A stretch of 64,000 nucleotides of DNA from Pseudomonas sp. TCU-HL1 (GTDB taxonomy: Bacteria > Pseudomonadota > Gammaproteobacteria > Pseudomonadales > Pseudomonadaceae). The stretch lies in NCBI RefSeq assembly GCF_001708505.1, contig NZ_CP015992.1:4526001-4590000 (forward strand), given 5' to 3'. The position numbers were made by a program, and so were the translations under genes. Position 1 is the stretch's first letter, and each line of letters opens with the position of its first letter. Of this stretch, positions 42,728-50,880 are shown in pieces. The notes under the pieces are model-generated. The model did not search any database and was not told where the DNA came from. It worked only from the letters and a program-made list of their open reading frames with translations.

Positions 42728-42752
42728 GTCCGGCCACCACTGGTGGCCGGAC
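42728..42752 (+). terminator. Hairpin closing the flavoprotein-to-CrtC-like gene run
   Basis: GTCCGGCCACCA and TGGTGGCCGGAC flank a central base, forming a 25-bp near-perfect palindrome 14 bp after the stop codon. It lacks a T tract. It separates the preceding run from the TetR gene that starts about 50 bp later. Confidence 0.6.
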
Positions 42753-42804
42753 AGCAGCCGCACCATTGAACGCTCTTCGACAGCAGCCTTTCGGGAAAAC
42801 AGTC

Positions 42805-43428
42805 GTGAAAAACAGCGCCGCTCAACCTGCCAATTCTCGCCAACGAATTCTCGAGGTTTCTACCAGACTGTTCGCCAAGCACGGCTTCGATGGCGTCAGC
42901 ATGCGCAATATCGCGACCGAGTCAGATATCACTCTGCCAGCGATCTATCACCACTTTGGTAACAAGGAAGAACTGTTCAAGGCCGTGGAAACGGAGATGT
43001 ACAGCTCGCATGCCAAGTCGCTGATGGATCAGCTTCAAGCCGATCTCAGTCCCGAAGAGCGGCTGCACAATTTCGTCTACGTGATGTTTGAACACTTGGA
43101 ATCCAATCCGGATTACCTGAAGTTGTTGCAACGCAATCTCGTCGACGGCTGGGAGGAGAATCAGGCTTTTCTGGTCGACTTGTCGCTGCAGCCGGTCATG
43201 GACGAGCTGAAGGTCCTGCTCAACGAATATGCCGAAGGCACTGGAAACGGCATAACACCCATCACCATCTTCTCGCTGATCCTCGGCTACATCACGCTGA
43301 TGCCTGTCATTCGGCATCTCAAGGAGCGTCCGGCATCGGCCAACACTGACCAGGCGATGAGAGAGCTGCTGGTCCAGTCCGTCATGAATTTTGTATCAGC
43401 CAATCGGCCAACACAGGAGCCTCGCTAA
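42805..43428 (+). CDS. TetR-family regulator
   Basis: The protein is about 207 residues from the GTG at 42805 (GGGAAAA upstream); the frame is open to a TTG at 42766 that would begin in the leader. TetR helix-turn-helix: SRQRILEVSTRLFAKHGFDGVSMRNIATESDITLPAIYHHFGNKEELF, then an all-helical ligand domain. It follows the flavoprotein/AveC-like/NorEF/kinase run and is the natural candidate to control it, perhaps through the 16-bp palindrome at 36573. That link is inference. Confidence 0.87.
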   Translation: MKNSAAQPANSRQRILEVSTRLFAKHGFDGVSMRNIATESDITLPAIYHHFGNKEELFKAVETEMYSSHAKSLMDQLQADLSPEERLHNFVYVMFEHLESNPDYLKLLQRNLVDGWEENQAFLVDLSLQPVMDELKVLLNEYAEGTGNGITPITIFSLILGYITLMPVIRHLKERPASANTDQAMRELLVQSVMNFVSANRPTQEPR

Positions 43429-43465
43429 CGCTGCACTGTGCCGGCCGCTGCATCGAGAAAGATCC

Positions 43466-44239
43466 ATGAGCACAATTCATAACAAGAAAACGCTCTACCT
43501 TCGCTGGCTACTGCTCCTAAGCATGGGCAGCATCGCAACGGCACAGGCCGCCAGCCAGCAAGATATCCAGCAGCTGCGCACCCTGAGCTACTCGGTGATC
43601 GACAACGTGCTGGTCTACCACAATCCACAGGGAAGACCTTTCGACAACGATAACGCGGAGACTTACCGGCGAGACCTGCAAAAACTCAAGCAACTGTCGG
43701 CACAACTAGGCCTGAGTAAAGTGACAGCGCAGGCCGAGCAACTTGAGCGTGAGATCACTGGCCTGCAGAACCTGCCGCAATCCGCCTCCGATACACGCGA
43801 GAACATTCCGCCCTACTCCCTGTGGCTGCCCCAAGTGATCCAACAGCACGATCTGATTAGCACCGCCCTGGCCGAGCTCTATGCCGAGCAGCCCGTCGCA
43901 AGTCAGGCGCAGCGGTCCCTGCACAATCTCAGCTGGGACATCGAGCGACTCTCGCTCTCCTATCAGCTCTCGTCCTTTACCCAGCTCGTGGCACAAACCT
44001 GGATGCTCGACGACCAGGCCGTAGCGGCACTGGATGACTCGATCCGGCAGCGCTTCTCCGACCTGCCGCAGCAACATGCCGAGCTGACTGACACGCTGTC
44101 CAAACTACAAGGTCGTTATCACTTCGTCAGAGGCTACGTCGTCAAACCGGGACAAACCTGGGCCCCCAATGCGGTCGATCGCTACCTCCTTGGCACTGCC
44201 CGAGAACTGGATGCAGCGGCAGGCGAGCTCGTGCCATAG
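43466..44239 (+). CDS. Exported protein of unknown function
   Basis: The protein is 257 residues from the ATG at 43466; the open frame starts earlier but overlaps the TetR gene. It has a basic N-terminus and a hydrophobic segment LRWLLLLSMGSIATAQA with an A-Q-A cleavage site near residue 28, so it is probably periplasmic. The mature part is rich in Leu, Gln and charged residues and looks all-helical. It contains no family motif that I recognise. It lies between the TetR gene (37 bp) and the SDR gene. Nothing in the sequence suggests an enzyme; a helical binding or envelope protein is possible. Confidence 0.75.
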   Translation: MSTIHNKKTLYLRWLLLLSMGSIATAQAASQQDIQQLRTLSYSVIDNVLVYHNPQGRPFDNDNAETYRRDLQKLKQLSAQLGLSKVTAQAEQLEREITGLQNLPQSASDTRENIPPYSLWLPQVIQQHDLISTALAELYAEQPVASQAQRSLHNLSWDIERLSLSYQLSSFTQLVAQTWMLDDQAVAALDDSIRQRFSDLPQQHAELTDTLSKLQGRYHFVRGYVVKPGQTWAPNAVDRYLLGTARELDAAAGELVP

Positions 44240-44267
44240 GCTGTGAGCGATTAGCCCAGTGTGCAAC

Positions 44268-44283
44268 TCGTCGAAAGCGACGA
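44268..44283 (+). promoter_or_regulatory. Operator site 7, SDR promoter
   Basis: TCGTCGAAAGCGACGA is a perfect inverted repeat. GACAAT (44306-44311) lies exactly 22 nt downstream, and the SDR ATG is at 44369. Confidence 0.8.
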
Positions 44284-44368
44284 AAGAGAAGACTCACACA
44301 CCACAGACAATATCCACTACCTACCCGGCACCCGTTGCCCGGGAACATCTCGTAAATGGAGCCATTGT

Positions 44369-45133
44369 ATGACTCAGAACGTTCTGTTCATTACCGGCGC
44401 AGGCAGTGGGCTGGGCCAACTCACCGCCAAGCGCGCATTGGCAGAGGGATGGTCCGTCGCCGCAATGGACATCAATGCTGACGGCCTGGATACGCTGGGT
44501 GTCGACTCCTCTCGGCTGCTCAAGCTGGTCGTGGACATCACCGACCCGGCCGCCGTCGCAGACGCAGTGGAACGTTGTGAGCGAGAACTGGGTCCGATCA
44601 CCCGCCTGACTAATGCCGCGGCGATCATGCCCCTGGGTCTGTTGATGAAACAGCCTCTGGAAACCATCCAGAAGATCATGGCCATCAACTTCGGTGGCAT
44701 GGTCAACCTTTCGAAGGCCGCACTGCCGAAGATGATCGCGCGCGGCCGTGGCGAGTTCGTCAGCTATGCCTCGATGGCAGGCCACTGGCCGATCATCTAC
44801 ATGGGCGCATACAACGCCGCTAAGCATGCCGTCGCCGCCTATACCGAAGTGCTGTACCACGAAACACGCAATAGCGGGGTTCGCATCGTCTGCGTCTGCC
44901 CGCCCATTGTGGCGACGCCATTGCTGAAGCAGGCCAAGTCGACAGTATGGCCGAAGATCTTCGATATCTTTCCTCCGATTACCCCTGAATGCGTGCTCGA
45001 CAAGATCGAGCGCAGCCTTAAGGGCAAGAAACTGTGGGTCTTCCCCGGCCCAATGACCGCTATGTCCTGGCGGCTGCGACGCTGGCTGCCCGGCATGCTC
45101 TGGTGGACAGTGCATCAGGTGGAAAAGATCTAA
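44369..45133 (+). CDS. Short-chain dehydrogenase/reductase
   Basis: The protein is 254 residues from the ATG at 44369; the frame is open to 44261, before the inferred promoter. The cofactor motif FITGAGSGLGQLTAKR is at residues 6-21. The usual NNAG is replaced by TNAA near 86. The catalytic Ser is in YASMAGHWP and YNAAKHA (Y-x3-K) lies near 150. The C-terminal region has a hydrophobic WRLRRWLPGMLWW stretch, as in membrane-associated SDRs that act on lipophilic alcohols or ketones. Its operator places it in the main regulon. Confidence 0.9.
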   Translation: MTQNVLFITGAGSGLGQLTAKRALAEGWSVAAMDINADGLDTLGVDSSRLLKLVVDITDPAAVADAVERCERELGPITRLTNAAAIMPLGLLMKQPLETIQKIMAINFGGMVNLSKAALPKMIARGRGEFVSYASMAGHWPIIYMGAYNAAKHAVAAYTEVLYHETRNSGVRIVCVCPPIVATPLLKQAKSTVWPKIFDIFPPITPECVLDKIERSLKGKKLWVFPGPMTAMSWRLRRWLPGMLWWTVHQVEKI

Positions 45134-45143
45134 CCTCCCTCTT

Positions 45144-45168
45144 CCCGAGCGTCCATACGGCGCTCGGG
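45144..45168 (+). terminator. Hairpin after SDR gene
   Basis: An 8-bp stem, CCCGAGCG with CGCTCGGG, and a 9-nt loop begin 11 bp after the stop codon at 45133. No T run follows. It lies just before operator site 8, insulating the next promoter. Confidence 0.55.
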
Positions 45169-45180
45169 CCCTCGCCAGAA

Positions 45181-45196
45181 TCGTCGGATACGACGA
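45181..45196 (+). promoter_or_regulatory. Operator site 8, MaoC-like gene promoter
   Basis: TCGTCGGATACGACGA is a perfect inverted repeat, with A/T matching on both flanks. CACAAT (45219-45224) lies exactly 22 nt downstream, giving a leader of about 120 nt before the ATG at 45354. Confidence 0.78.
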
Positions 45197-45353
45197 TACC
45201 CTCCCCGATTGGCATTTCCACAATAACTAGGCGTTTCCGTGGTCAGTCCCACGCCCTCCTGAGGCCTGGCACCCGGCACACCGACAGCGCGCGTCAGCAT
45301 CGTTGGACCAATAGCCAAACAGGGCCTTACAACAGAGCCGAGGAGTACAGGAA

Positions 45354-45839
45354 ATGTCCGAGACTGCAGGGGTGGAATACCCCGTTCATCCGTTCAAGAC
45401 ACATCGCCGAACTATCAGCGAAACCGATATCGTCAACTTCGTGAACCTCACCGCCTTTCACGAGCCTTACTTTATCGACATGGAATTCCTTAAGGAGAAC
45501 ATGTCCGGGGCTCACCGCAATCGCTTCGCTCCCGGTCCGATGATCATCTCCTACTCCATGGGCTTGGTATCGCCAATCCTGATGAAAGTCGTCGACGAAG
45601 TTCTAGAGGGCCACGCTGTAGGCCCGTTCGCCGGCATGACTGGTCTGCAGGCCAGAATTCATGCTGCGGTATTCCCTGGAGATACGCTGCACGTCGAGGG
45701 TGAAGCCAAGATCAAGGCCAAGAGCAGCAGTGGCTTCACCATCCTCGACTTGCGCCACGTGACAAAAAACCAACGGGGCGAAACCGTGGTGGAGTTCACC
45801 GAAACGGTGCTGTTCCACAAACCCACGTCGGACCAGTGA
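45354..45839 (+). CDS. MaoC-like hot-dog-fold dehydratase/hydratase
   Basis: This 161-residue single hot-dog protein has RTISETDIVNFVNLTAFHEPYFID at residues 18-41, the MaoC-type substrate loop, then RFAPGPMIISYSMGL near 55 and FPGDTLHVEGEAKIKAKS near 105. Such proteins hydrate enoyl-CoAs or act as thioester-binding dehydratases. An AGGAA-containing ribosome binding site precedes the ATG. It is in the TCGTCG regulon through operator site 8. Confidence 0.85.
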   Translation: MSETAGVEYPVHPFKTHRRTISETDIVNFVNLTAFHEPYFIDMEFLKENMSGAHRNRFAPGPMIISYSMGLVSPILMKVVDEVLEGHAVGPFAGMTGLQARIHAAVFPGDTLHVEGEAKIKAKSSSGFTILDLRHVTKNQRGETVVEFTETVLFHKPTSDQ

Positions 45840-45864
45840 TAAGGAGGGCCAGTCCATGGCCCAG

Positions 45865-45908
45865 GCCCGGATGGATACTCGTCGAAAACGAGGCAAACCC
45901 GTCCGGGC
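45865..45908 (+). other. Nested stem-loop between MaoC-like and phosphatase genes
   Basis: An outer stem GCCCGGAT/GTCCGGGC encloses a small hairpin, CTCGT with ACGAG around a CGAAA loop. It lies 26 bp after one stop and 28 bp before the next start. The inner hairpin contains TCGTCG but the second half-site is imperfect and no -10 follows at 22 nt, so it looks like an RNA structure rather than another operator. Confidence 0.45.
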
Positions 45909-45935
45909 ACTAATCACCTACCCAGGAGGGGCGGG

Positions 45936-46706
45936 ATGAGCAGCTTCAAACCACTGTTAGCCAGTGCCCCTAACTTTCGTGATCTGGGCGGATACAAGGC
46001 CTCCTGTGGCCGTACCGTGCGGCGCGGATTGCTCTACCGATCCGAAGACTTTTCCAATCTCACGCCAGAAGACGCAGAGCAGCTCCAGAGGCTCGGTATT
46101 AGTGTGCTGTGTGACCTGCGCAGCGATCGGGAGCGACGCCTCAACCCGAACAAGTGGCAGGCAGCAGGTGCTCTGAACCTGAATATCTCGGTCGACCTCC
46201 GAGCTGGCCATGCAGTCATCACTCAACTCTTGTCTGACACACCGAGCCGCGAACATGCCGAACAGGCCATGCTGGAAACCTATCGCCTTTTCCCGGCCGC
46301 GTTCGCTGACCATGTGCCTGATCTGTTCGAGCGCATACTCGGCCAAAAGCAATTGCCCATGGTTTTCCATTGCGCCGCCGGCAAGGATCGCACCGGCTTC
46401 ATCGCCGCGGTGTTATTGAGCGCCCTAGGAGTTCCAAGGGATACGATCATCACTGACTACCTATTGACTGCCGAGCGCTGGACTGGCGCCCGAAGCGAAG
46501 CTGCAATCAGAGCCTACCTGGCTCCGCTGTGCGAGGGAGAACCCAGTATCGAGGTGATACGCACGCTATGCGGGGTAAGCCCACGCTATCTGAACGCTGC
46601 GTTCGACGTCATCGATCAGCATTACGACGGCATAGACGGCTATCTCGGATCGGCACGTTTGAACTGTCAAACCAGGCAACGACTTGGCGAACTGCTGCTG
46701 GGCTGA
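45936..46706 (+). CDS. Tyrosine-protein phosphatase-like protein
   Basis: This 256-residue protein has the phosphatase P-loop HCAAGKDRTGFIAAVLL near residue 145, with the nucleophilic Cys and the Arg of C-x5-R. FRDLGGYK at the N-terminus and LYRSEDFSNLTPEDAEQL near 32 are typical of the atypical bacterial tyrosine/dual-specificity phosphatase group (PF13350-like). It would dephosphorylate a protein or small phospho-compound. GAGG lies 8 nt before the ATG. It may be transcribed with the MaoC-like gene. Its role in the cluster is unclear. Confidence 0.87.
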   Translation: MSSFKPLLASAPNFRDLGGYKASCGRTVRRGLLYRSEDFSNLTPEDAEQLQRLGISVLCDLRSDRERRLNPNKWQAAGALNLNISVDLRAGHAVITQLLSDTPSREHAEQAMLETYRLFPAAFADHVPDLFERILGQKQLPMVFHCAAGKDRTGFIAAVLLSALGVPRDTIITDYLLTAERWTGARSEAAIRAYLAPLCEGEPSIEVIRTLCGVSPRYLNAAFDVIDQHYDGIDGYLGSARLNCQTRQRLGELLLG

Positions 46707-46991
46707 TAGATCGAGACTGCTTGGTTCTGCTACAGAATCTGTTTGGCACACGGTTCAGATGCTTTATCAAGCATTGCTCTCGCTTTGCACAGAAATGCCA
46801 AAGACACCAGGTACTCGCGCACTTGGCGGTATGCCGGTTGGTAGCTTGATTTTGTCTAGGCGGCCCTGAACTGGATTGTCCTTCCTATTCGCCAATCTCG
46901 ATGGCCCGCCCAAACCGCTAGGCAGTCCGGCCATTCGGTATGGTCTCCACTTCTATACTCAGAACAGCGCTAAATGCTGTGAGGTCTAGCT
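46707..46991. other. Intergenic region before GAF-GGDEF-EAL gene
   Basis: In these 285 bp no gene, operator copy or terminator hairpin with a T tract was seen. GAGG at about 46980-46984 is the ribosome binding site of the next gene. Confidence 0.5.
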
Positions 46992-49409
46992 ATGCATGCG
47001 CAATGTGCACCTCCCGAGTATCTGGAGCACCTCTATCGGGCAATCCGGACACTTAGTGGATGCAATCGGGCGCTGTTACACGCGACAGATGAACATGCGC
47101 TACTCCAGGAGGTTTGCCGGGTGGTGGTCAATGACGCGGGTTACGACCTCGCGTGGATCTACCGCATGGAGCACGACTCGGCCAAGACGATCTCCCCCAT
47201 TGCACATTCGGAGATTGACGAAACTCGTTTCAACTCGCTCAACATGGCGTGGGCCTCCATCGGGGGCGCCGGAAGCCCGACGGACATCGCAATCCGCACT
47301 GGCAAGCCGAGCGTCGCACGCCAAGAGCCGCGCGCCCAGGGCTCGGCGGAATGGCATGAGGACTGGTCCAGTCTCGGAATTACGTCGACCCTGTCGCTCC
47401 CACTGCGGGTCGACGGCGGCATTTTTGGCGCTATTGGCATCGGTTCGTCGGAGCCCGATGCCTTTGGTGAAAAGGAAATAGAACTGCTTGGCGAGGCCCT
47501 GGACGACATGGCATTCGGCATCCAAGCCCTAAGAACCAAGGCCAAGCACAGACAGGCAGAGCTGGAGATCCAGGGACTCAACCGCGTTCTATCGACACGG
47601 GTGGCCGTCAACCATGCGCTAATCCATGCCACGGATGAAATGGTCCTGCTTCAAGAAGTCTGCCGGGTACTGGTAGTAGATTGCGGCTACCGCCTTGCTT
47701 GGGTTGGCTATCGACAGGATCAGGAGCCCCTTACCTATACCCCTGTGGCCTATGAGGGGTTTGAAGAGGGTTTCCTCGCGCTCGGCGTTTCTTGGGAGTC
47801 CAGTGCCGAAGGTGTGGCCTTCATTCAGAAGATCGACGCATCGCTCCAGACTGGGCAACCGGTGGTTATGCGCGACATCTTGAATGACCCCGAAGCGCCC
47901 CTTCGCGAGGAGGCTGGTAAGCGTGGCTATGCCGCCGCAAATTTGGTGCCGCTGTTCGTTGAAGGTGATCTCGTCGGCGTGCTGGCTCTCATGGCCGCCC
48001 AAGCTGAGGCATTTGATGCCAAGGAAGTCGCTCTGCTTCTCGCCACTGCCAACGACCTGGGGTTTGGAATCGCCACCCTACGCACCCGCAACCGGGCCGC
48101 AATAGCGGAAGCGACGATCAAGCGCATGGCCTACTCCGACGCCCTGACGGGGCTGCCAAACCGAATCCGACTGTGCGAATTGCTGGATGAAGCGATAGCT
48201 TCAGCAAGAACAGAGCTACGCGCACTTGGCCTGCTGCAGTTGGAAGTCGGCCGCAGCCGCGATCTCAATGAATCTCTTGGATACCACGAGGCAGACAGGG
48301 CGCAACAGGCCATTGCCCGCCGGCTGGAGCAGACAGTGGGGTCAGCGAACACGGTCGCCCGCGTCGGGGAGTGTGAATTTTCCGTGCTGATGCCCAGCGG
48401 CGGCGCCGAACAGGCATCCCAGTTGGCGCAGAAGATATTGCTGGCCTTCCATGAGCCGATCGAGCTGGCTGGGCTTTTTCTGGATGCGCGGGCAAATATC
48501 GGGATTGCTCTATATCCCGGACATGGGACCGATGCCGAGGCGCTGATCCGCCGAGCCAGCGTAGCTCTCGAGCAAGCCAAACGCACCCACTCCGAGTTTG
48601 CCGTGTTCAAAGGAGGACTGGATCAGGAATGTGCTCAGCGGGTCGCACTGATGGGCGACTTGCGCCGGGCAATCCCGGGCAATGAAATGCGGCTGTACTA
48701 CCAACCCAAGCTGCAGATCGCCACCCACACAGTATGTGGATCCGAAGCATTGGTACGTTGGGAGCATCCGCTGCATGGGTTGCTTCCCCCTGATCAGTTC
48801 ATCAAGTTGGCGGAAAGTAGCAGGCTGATCACCCCGCTCACTTACTGGGTGCTGGATACGGCCCTAAGTCAGTGCTATGCCTGGCACGAAGAGGGAATAG
48901 AGTGGCCCGTGTCGGTCAACCTCTCCGCGCAAGACCTGCACGATCCCAAGCTGCTTGAACGGATCAGTGGCTCCTTCACGACGTGGGGTGTACAACCCAA
49001 CTGGATCGAATTCGAACTGACCGAAAGCGCCCTGATGGAAGACCCGAAGACCGCTATGGAGCTGCTGGCACAGCTCAAGGGCCTCGACGCGCAACTCGCC
49101 ATTGACGACTTTGGCACCGGCTATTCATCGCTTTCCTACCTGCAGCGGCTTCCCGTGGACACCCTCAAGATCGACCAATCCTTTGTTTCCCGCATGACCC
49201 AGGACGAGGGCTCAGCCAAGATCGTGCACTCCATCATCGAGCTCGCACACAACTTGGACCTCTCAGTGGTAGCCGAAGGTGTCGAGGATTTAGAAACCCT
49301 GGACAGGCTGGGTACCTTTGGCTGTGACATAGCCCAAGGCTACAGCATTAGCCGGCCGCTCTCCGCGAAGCAGTTCCGAGAGTGGGAGGTCCGCTCTGCC
49401 GGGCACTAA
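46992..49409 (+). CDS. GAF-GAF-GGDEF-EAL protein, probable c-di-GMP phosphodiesterase
   Basis: This 805-residue protein has two tandem GAF-like domains (about residues 20-190 and 200-360). They share the repeated sequence HATDE..LLQEVCR near 36 and 217, showing internal duplication. A GGDEF domain covers about 380-540, with the active-site loop changed to VGECEF instead of GGDEF. An EAL domain covers about 560-800 with the EALVRWEHP, ELTESALMEDP, IDDFGTGYSSLSYL and VAEGVED motifs intact. So the cyclase is probably inactive and the phosphodiesterase active. It has no transmembrane segment and is a cytoplasmic sensor. Its relation to the catabolic cluster is unknown. Confidence 0.9.
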   Translation: MHAQCAPPEYLEHLYRAIRTLSGCNRALLHATDEHALLQEVCRVVVNDAGYDLAWIYRMEHDSAKTISPIAHSEIDETRFNSLNMAWASIGGAGSPTDIAIRTGKPSVARQEPRAQGSAEWHEDWSSLGITSTLSLPLRVDGGIFGAIGIGSSEPDAFGEKEIELLGEALDDMAFGIQALRTKAKHRQAELEIQGLNRVLSTRVAVNHALIHATDEMVLLQEVCRVLVVDCGYRLAWVGYRQDQEPLTYTPVAYEGFEEGFLALGVSWESSAEGVAFIQKIDASLQTGQPVVMRDILNDPEAPLREEAGKRGYAAANLVPLFVEGDLVGVLALMAAQAEAFDAKEVALLLATANDLGFGIATLRTRNRAAIAEATIKRMAYSDALTGLPNRIRLCELLDEAIASARTELRALGLLQLEVGRSRDLNESLGYHEADRAQQAIARRLEQTVGSANTVARVGECEFSVLMPSGGAEQASQLAQKILLAFHEPIELAGLFLDARANIGIALYPGHGTDAEALIRRASVALEQAKRTHSEFAVFKGGLDQECAQRVALMGDLRRAIPGNEMRLYYQPKLQIATHTVCGSEALVRWEHPLHGLLPPDQFIKLAESSRLITPLTYWVLDTALSQCYAWHEEGIEWPVSVNLSAQDLHDPKLLERISGSFTTWGVQPNWIEFELTESALMEDPKTAMELLAQLKGLDAQLAIDDFGTGYSSLSYLQRLPVDTLKIDQSFVSRMTQDEGSAKIVHSIIELAHNLDLSVVAEGVEDLETLDRLGTFGCDIAQGYSISRPLSAKQFREWEVRSAGH

Positions 49410-49843
49410 AGACGCGGGAGTGTCTCGAGGAACAGTTGGTCGACGCAATGCTCGTATTCCCGGCCGCCAGAGTTTGAGTCAGCTGACAAGTTAACCGATA
49501 CTGGTGGGCCAAATGAGACAAGGCATTTAAATTTGACTTTATTGGACGCCACAATTGCCCTCTTGCTCGCCGCTCAGATCTACTGCTCGGATAAAGCCAT
49601 CAAGGCCACCGCCAAACGCTGTGCTAAACGTCTTCCCCGCAGCAAACGAGATTTGATGTTCTCCATCATCGACAGCGCCGAACCACTCAAGCTTGTCAGG
49701 TACATAGCAGAGAATTTGGACTGATGGATTGGAGGGTCGAGGTACCCTCGTAACTCGATCAAGGGCAATGGCATCCGCCAAAGTAATTGCAGACGATATC
49801 GGTCAACTGTGGTGTTTATTTGCATCACGCTAAGGAGAACGCA
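49410..49843. other. Intergenic region at the left edge of the accessory island
   Basis: These 434 bp contain a weak open frame at 49533-49724 (63 codons, TTG start, no ribosome binding site) that I do not support as a gene. It may mark the left boundary of the island, since gene content changes here. No copy of the tRNA-Arg 3' end was found. Confidence 0.4.
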
Positions 49844-50200
49844 ATGAGCAAACTGGCTGAATTTAAACGCCTGGAAGCCCAGCTGGCAGAACAACTAGCA
49901 GCCCTAGACAGCCTCAAGAACGATACGGAACTCAAGCGCGAAATTGAGTTTGAATCCAAACTCAAAGCCCTTCTGAATGAATATGGCCTTGGGCTAAAGG
50001 CAGTAATCAATATCCTTGATCCAGGTCGCACGCGCACTCCACTGCCTGCTCAAAAAGGCCAACGGCGCGAGCGCACTGTTAAGGTTTACAAGAATCCACA
50101 CACCAATGAAGTGGTCGAGACTAAGGGTGGCAACAACAAGATTCTGAACGCTTGGAAAGCCGAGTATGGGGCCGCAGCAGTAAAATCTTGGGTCGAGTGA
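49844..50200 (+). CDS. MvaT/MvaU-family H-NS-like xenogeneic silencer
   Basis: The protein is 118 residues from the ATG at 49844 (AAGGAGA upstream). The N-terminal coiled coil (residues 1-60, LEAQLAEQLAALDSL) mediates oligomerisation, followed by a linker and a C-terminal DNA-binding domain with VKVYKNPHTNEVVETKGGNNKILNAWKAEYG. The YKNPHT..V.ETKGGN block is diagnostic for the MvaT family. Such proteins coat AT-rich foreign DNA and silence it. Being next to an AT-rich island, this is probably an accessory copy in addition to the chromosomal MvaT/MvaU. Confidence 0.92.
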   Translation: MSKLAEFKRLEAQLAEQLAALDSLKNDTELKREIEFESKLKALLNEYGLGLKAVINILDPGRTRTPLPAQKGQRRERTVKVYKNPHTNEVVETKGGNNKILNAWKAEYGAAAVKSWVE

Positions 50201-50268
50201 GGCGGCTTAGGTTCGGTACGAATAGTCGATGTAGGTAGAATCGCCGCCGTGATTAACTGGAGGCCCAC

Positions 50269-50580
50269 ATGGCAAGGCGCTATGCCCCCCGATGCGGCCT
50301 CGGAATAGATCCAGGATCGGGTTTCCCCGAAAGAGAAGATGGGGCGACCAGGCAGTGATGATCGGCTGATGCTCAACGGCATCCTCTGGCCCCCATGTTC
50401 GGGGACAGCTCGGCGCGATCTGCCGGAACGCTTTGGCCCCTGATCGACGATGTAGCGGTGGCTCAATGGCTGATGTGACAACAGCTCGTTTGACCAAATA
50501 CCTGAGCGTTTACCGGCTCGGCTGAATCAGGAAGGCCTGATCGGCCTGGACTGCTGCCAGATAGACATGGAGATCCCCTG
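50269..50580 (+). pseudogene. Degenerate IS5-family transposase remnant
   Basis: The segment starts MARRYA at 50269. Reading across frameshifts and stops gives recognisable pieces in IS5-transposase order: a KEKMGRPGSDDRLMLNGILW-like block near 50325-50390, then RRDLPERFGP near 50415, then a QEGLIGLD block near 50530. At least two in-frame stops and several frame changes prevent translation. It is an old, inactive insertion remnant; inverted repeats were not identified. Confidence 0.7.
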
Positions 50581-50689
50581 AATGCACGCTCAGGCCGCGC
50601 TCCAGCGCCATCTATCGACCCCTAACGAGGGTTCAACATACGGGACTCCCAGAACCCCAGTTGGCTCGGAGCGCCCTCCAGATTGGAAA

Positions 50690-50880
50690 GGGGAGTCCCA
50701 GGCAGTACAGCGCCACGTCGTGATGGCCTCGGCCGCTTTCGTCCTGCAGGGTGAGGTGCTGCACCTTGATCAGGTGTCAGGTCTCGCGCAGATCGTTGAC
50801 CCGGGCAGCGGGCATCATGATGTCCAGCTGGACTAGGCGGTGATGGTGCTCACCGGACCGATGTGCAGGCGCAACAGCAG
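50690..50880 (-). pseudogene. Remnant of a small helix-turn-helix protein
   Basis: On the minus strand the frame reads VQLDIMMPAARVNDLRET, a stop, then HLIKVQHLTLQDESGRGHH and DVALYCLGLP. The pattern of a site where a domain discriminates rules on reading frames (AARVNDLR, then H.I, then ALY) resembles small winged-helix proteins seen in Pseudomonas genomes. The internal stop indicates decay. This is a pattern impression only. Confidence 0.35.

Noticed and set aside
45879..45894. A ninth copy of the TCGTCG operator before the phosphatase gene
   Set aside because: The second half-site reads CGAGGC instead of CGACGA and no -10-like hexamer occurs at 22-23 nt. The bases are better explained as the inner hairpin of a nested stem-loop.
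49533..49724. Small 63-codon gene before the MvaT-like gene
   Set aside because: TTG start, no ribosome binding site and no recognisable motif.
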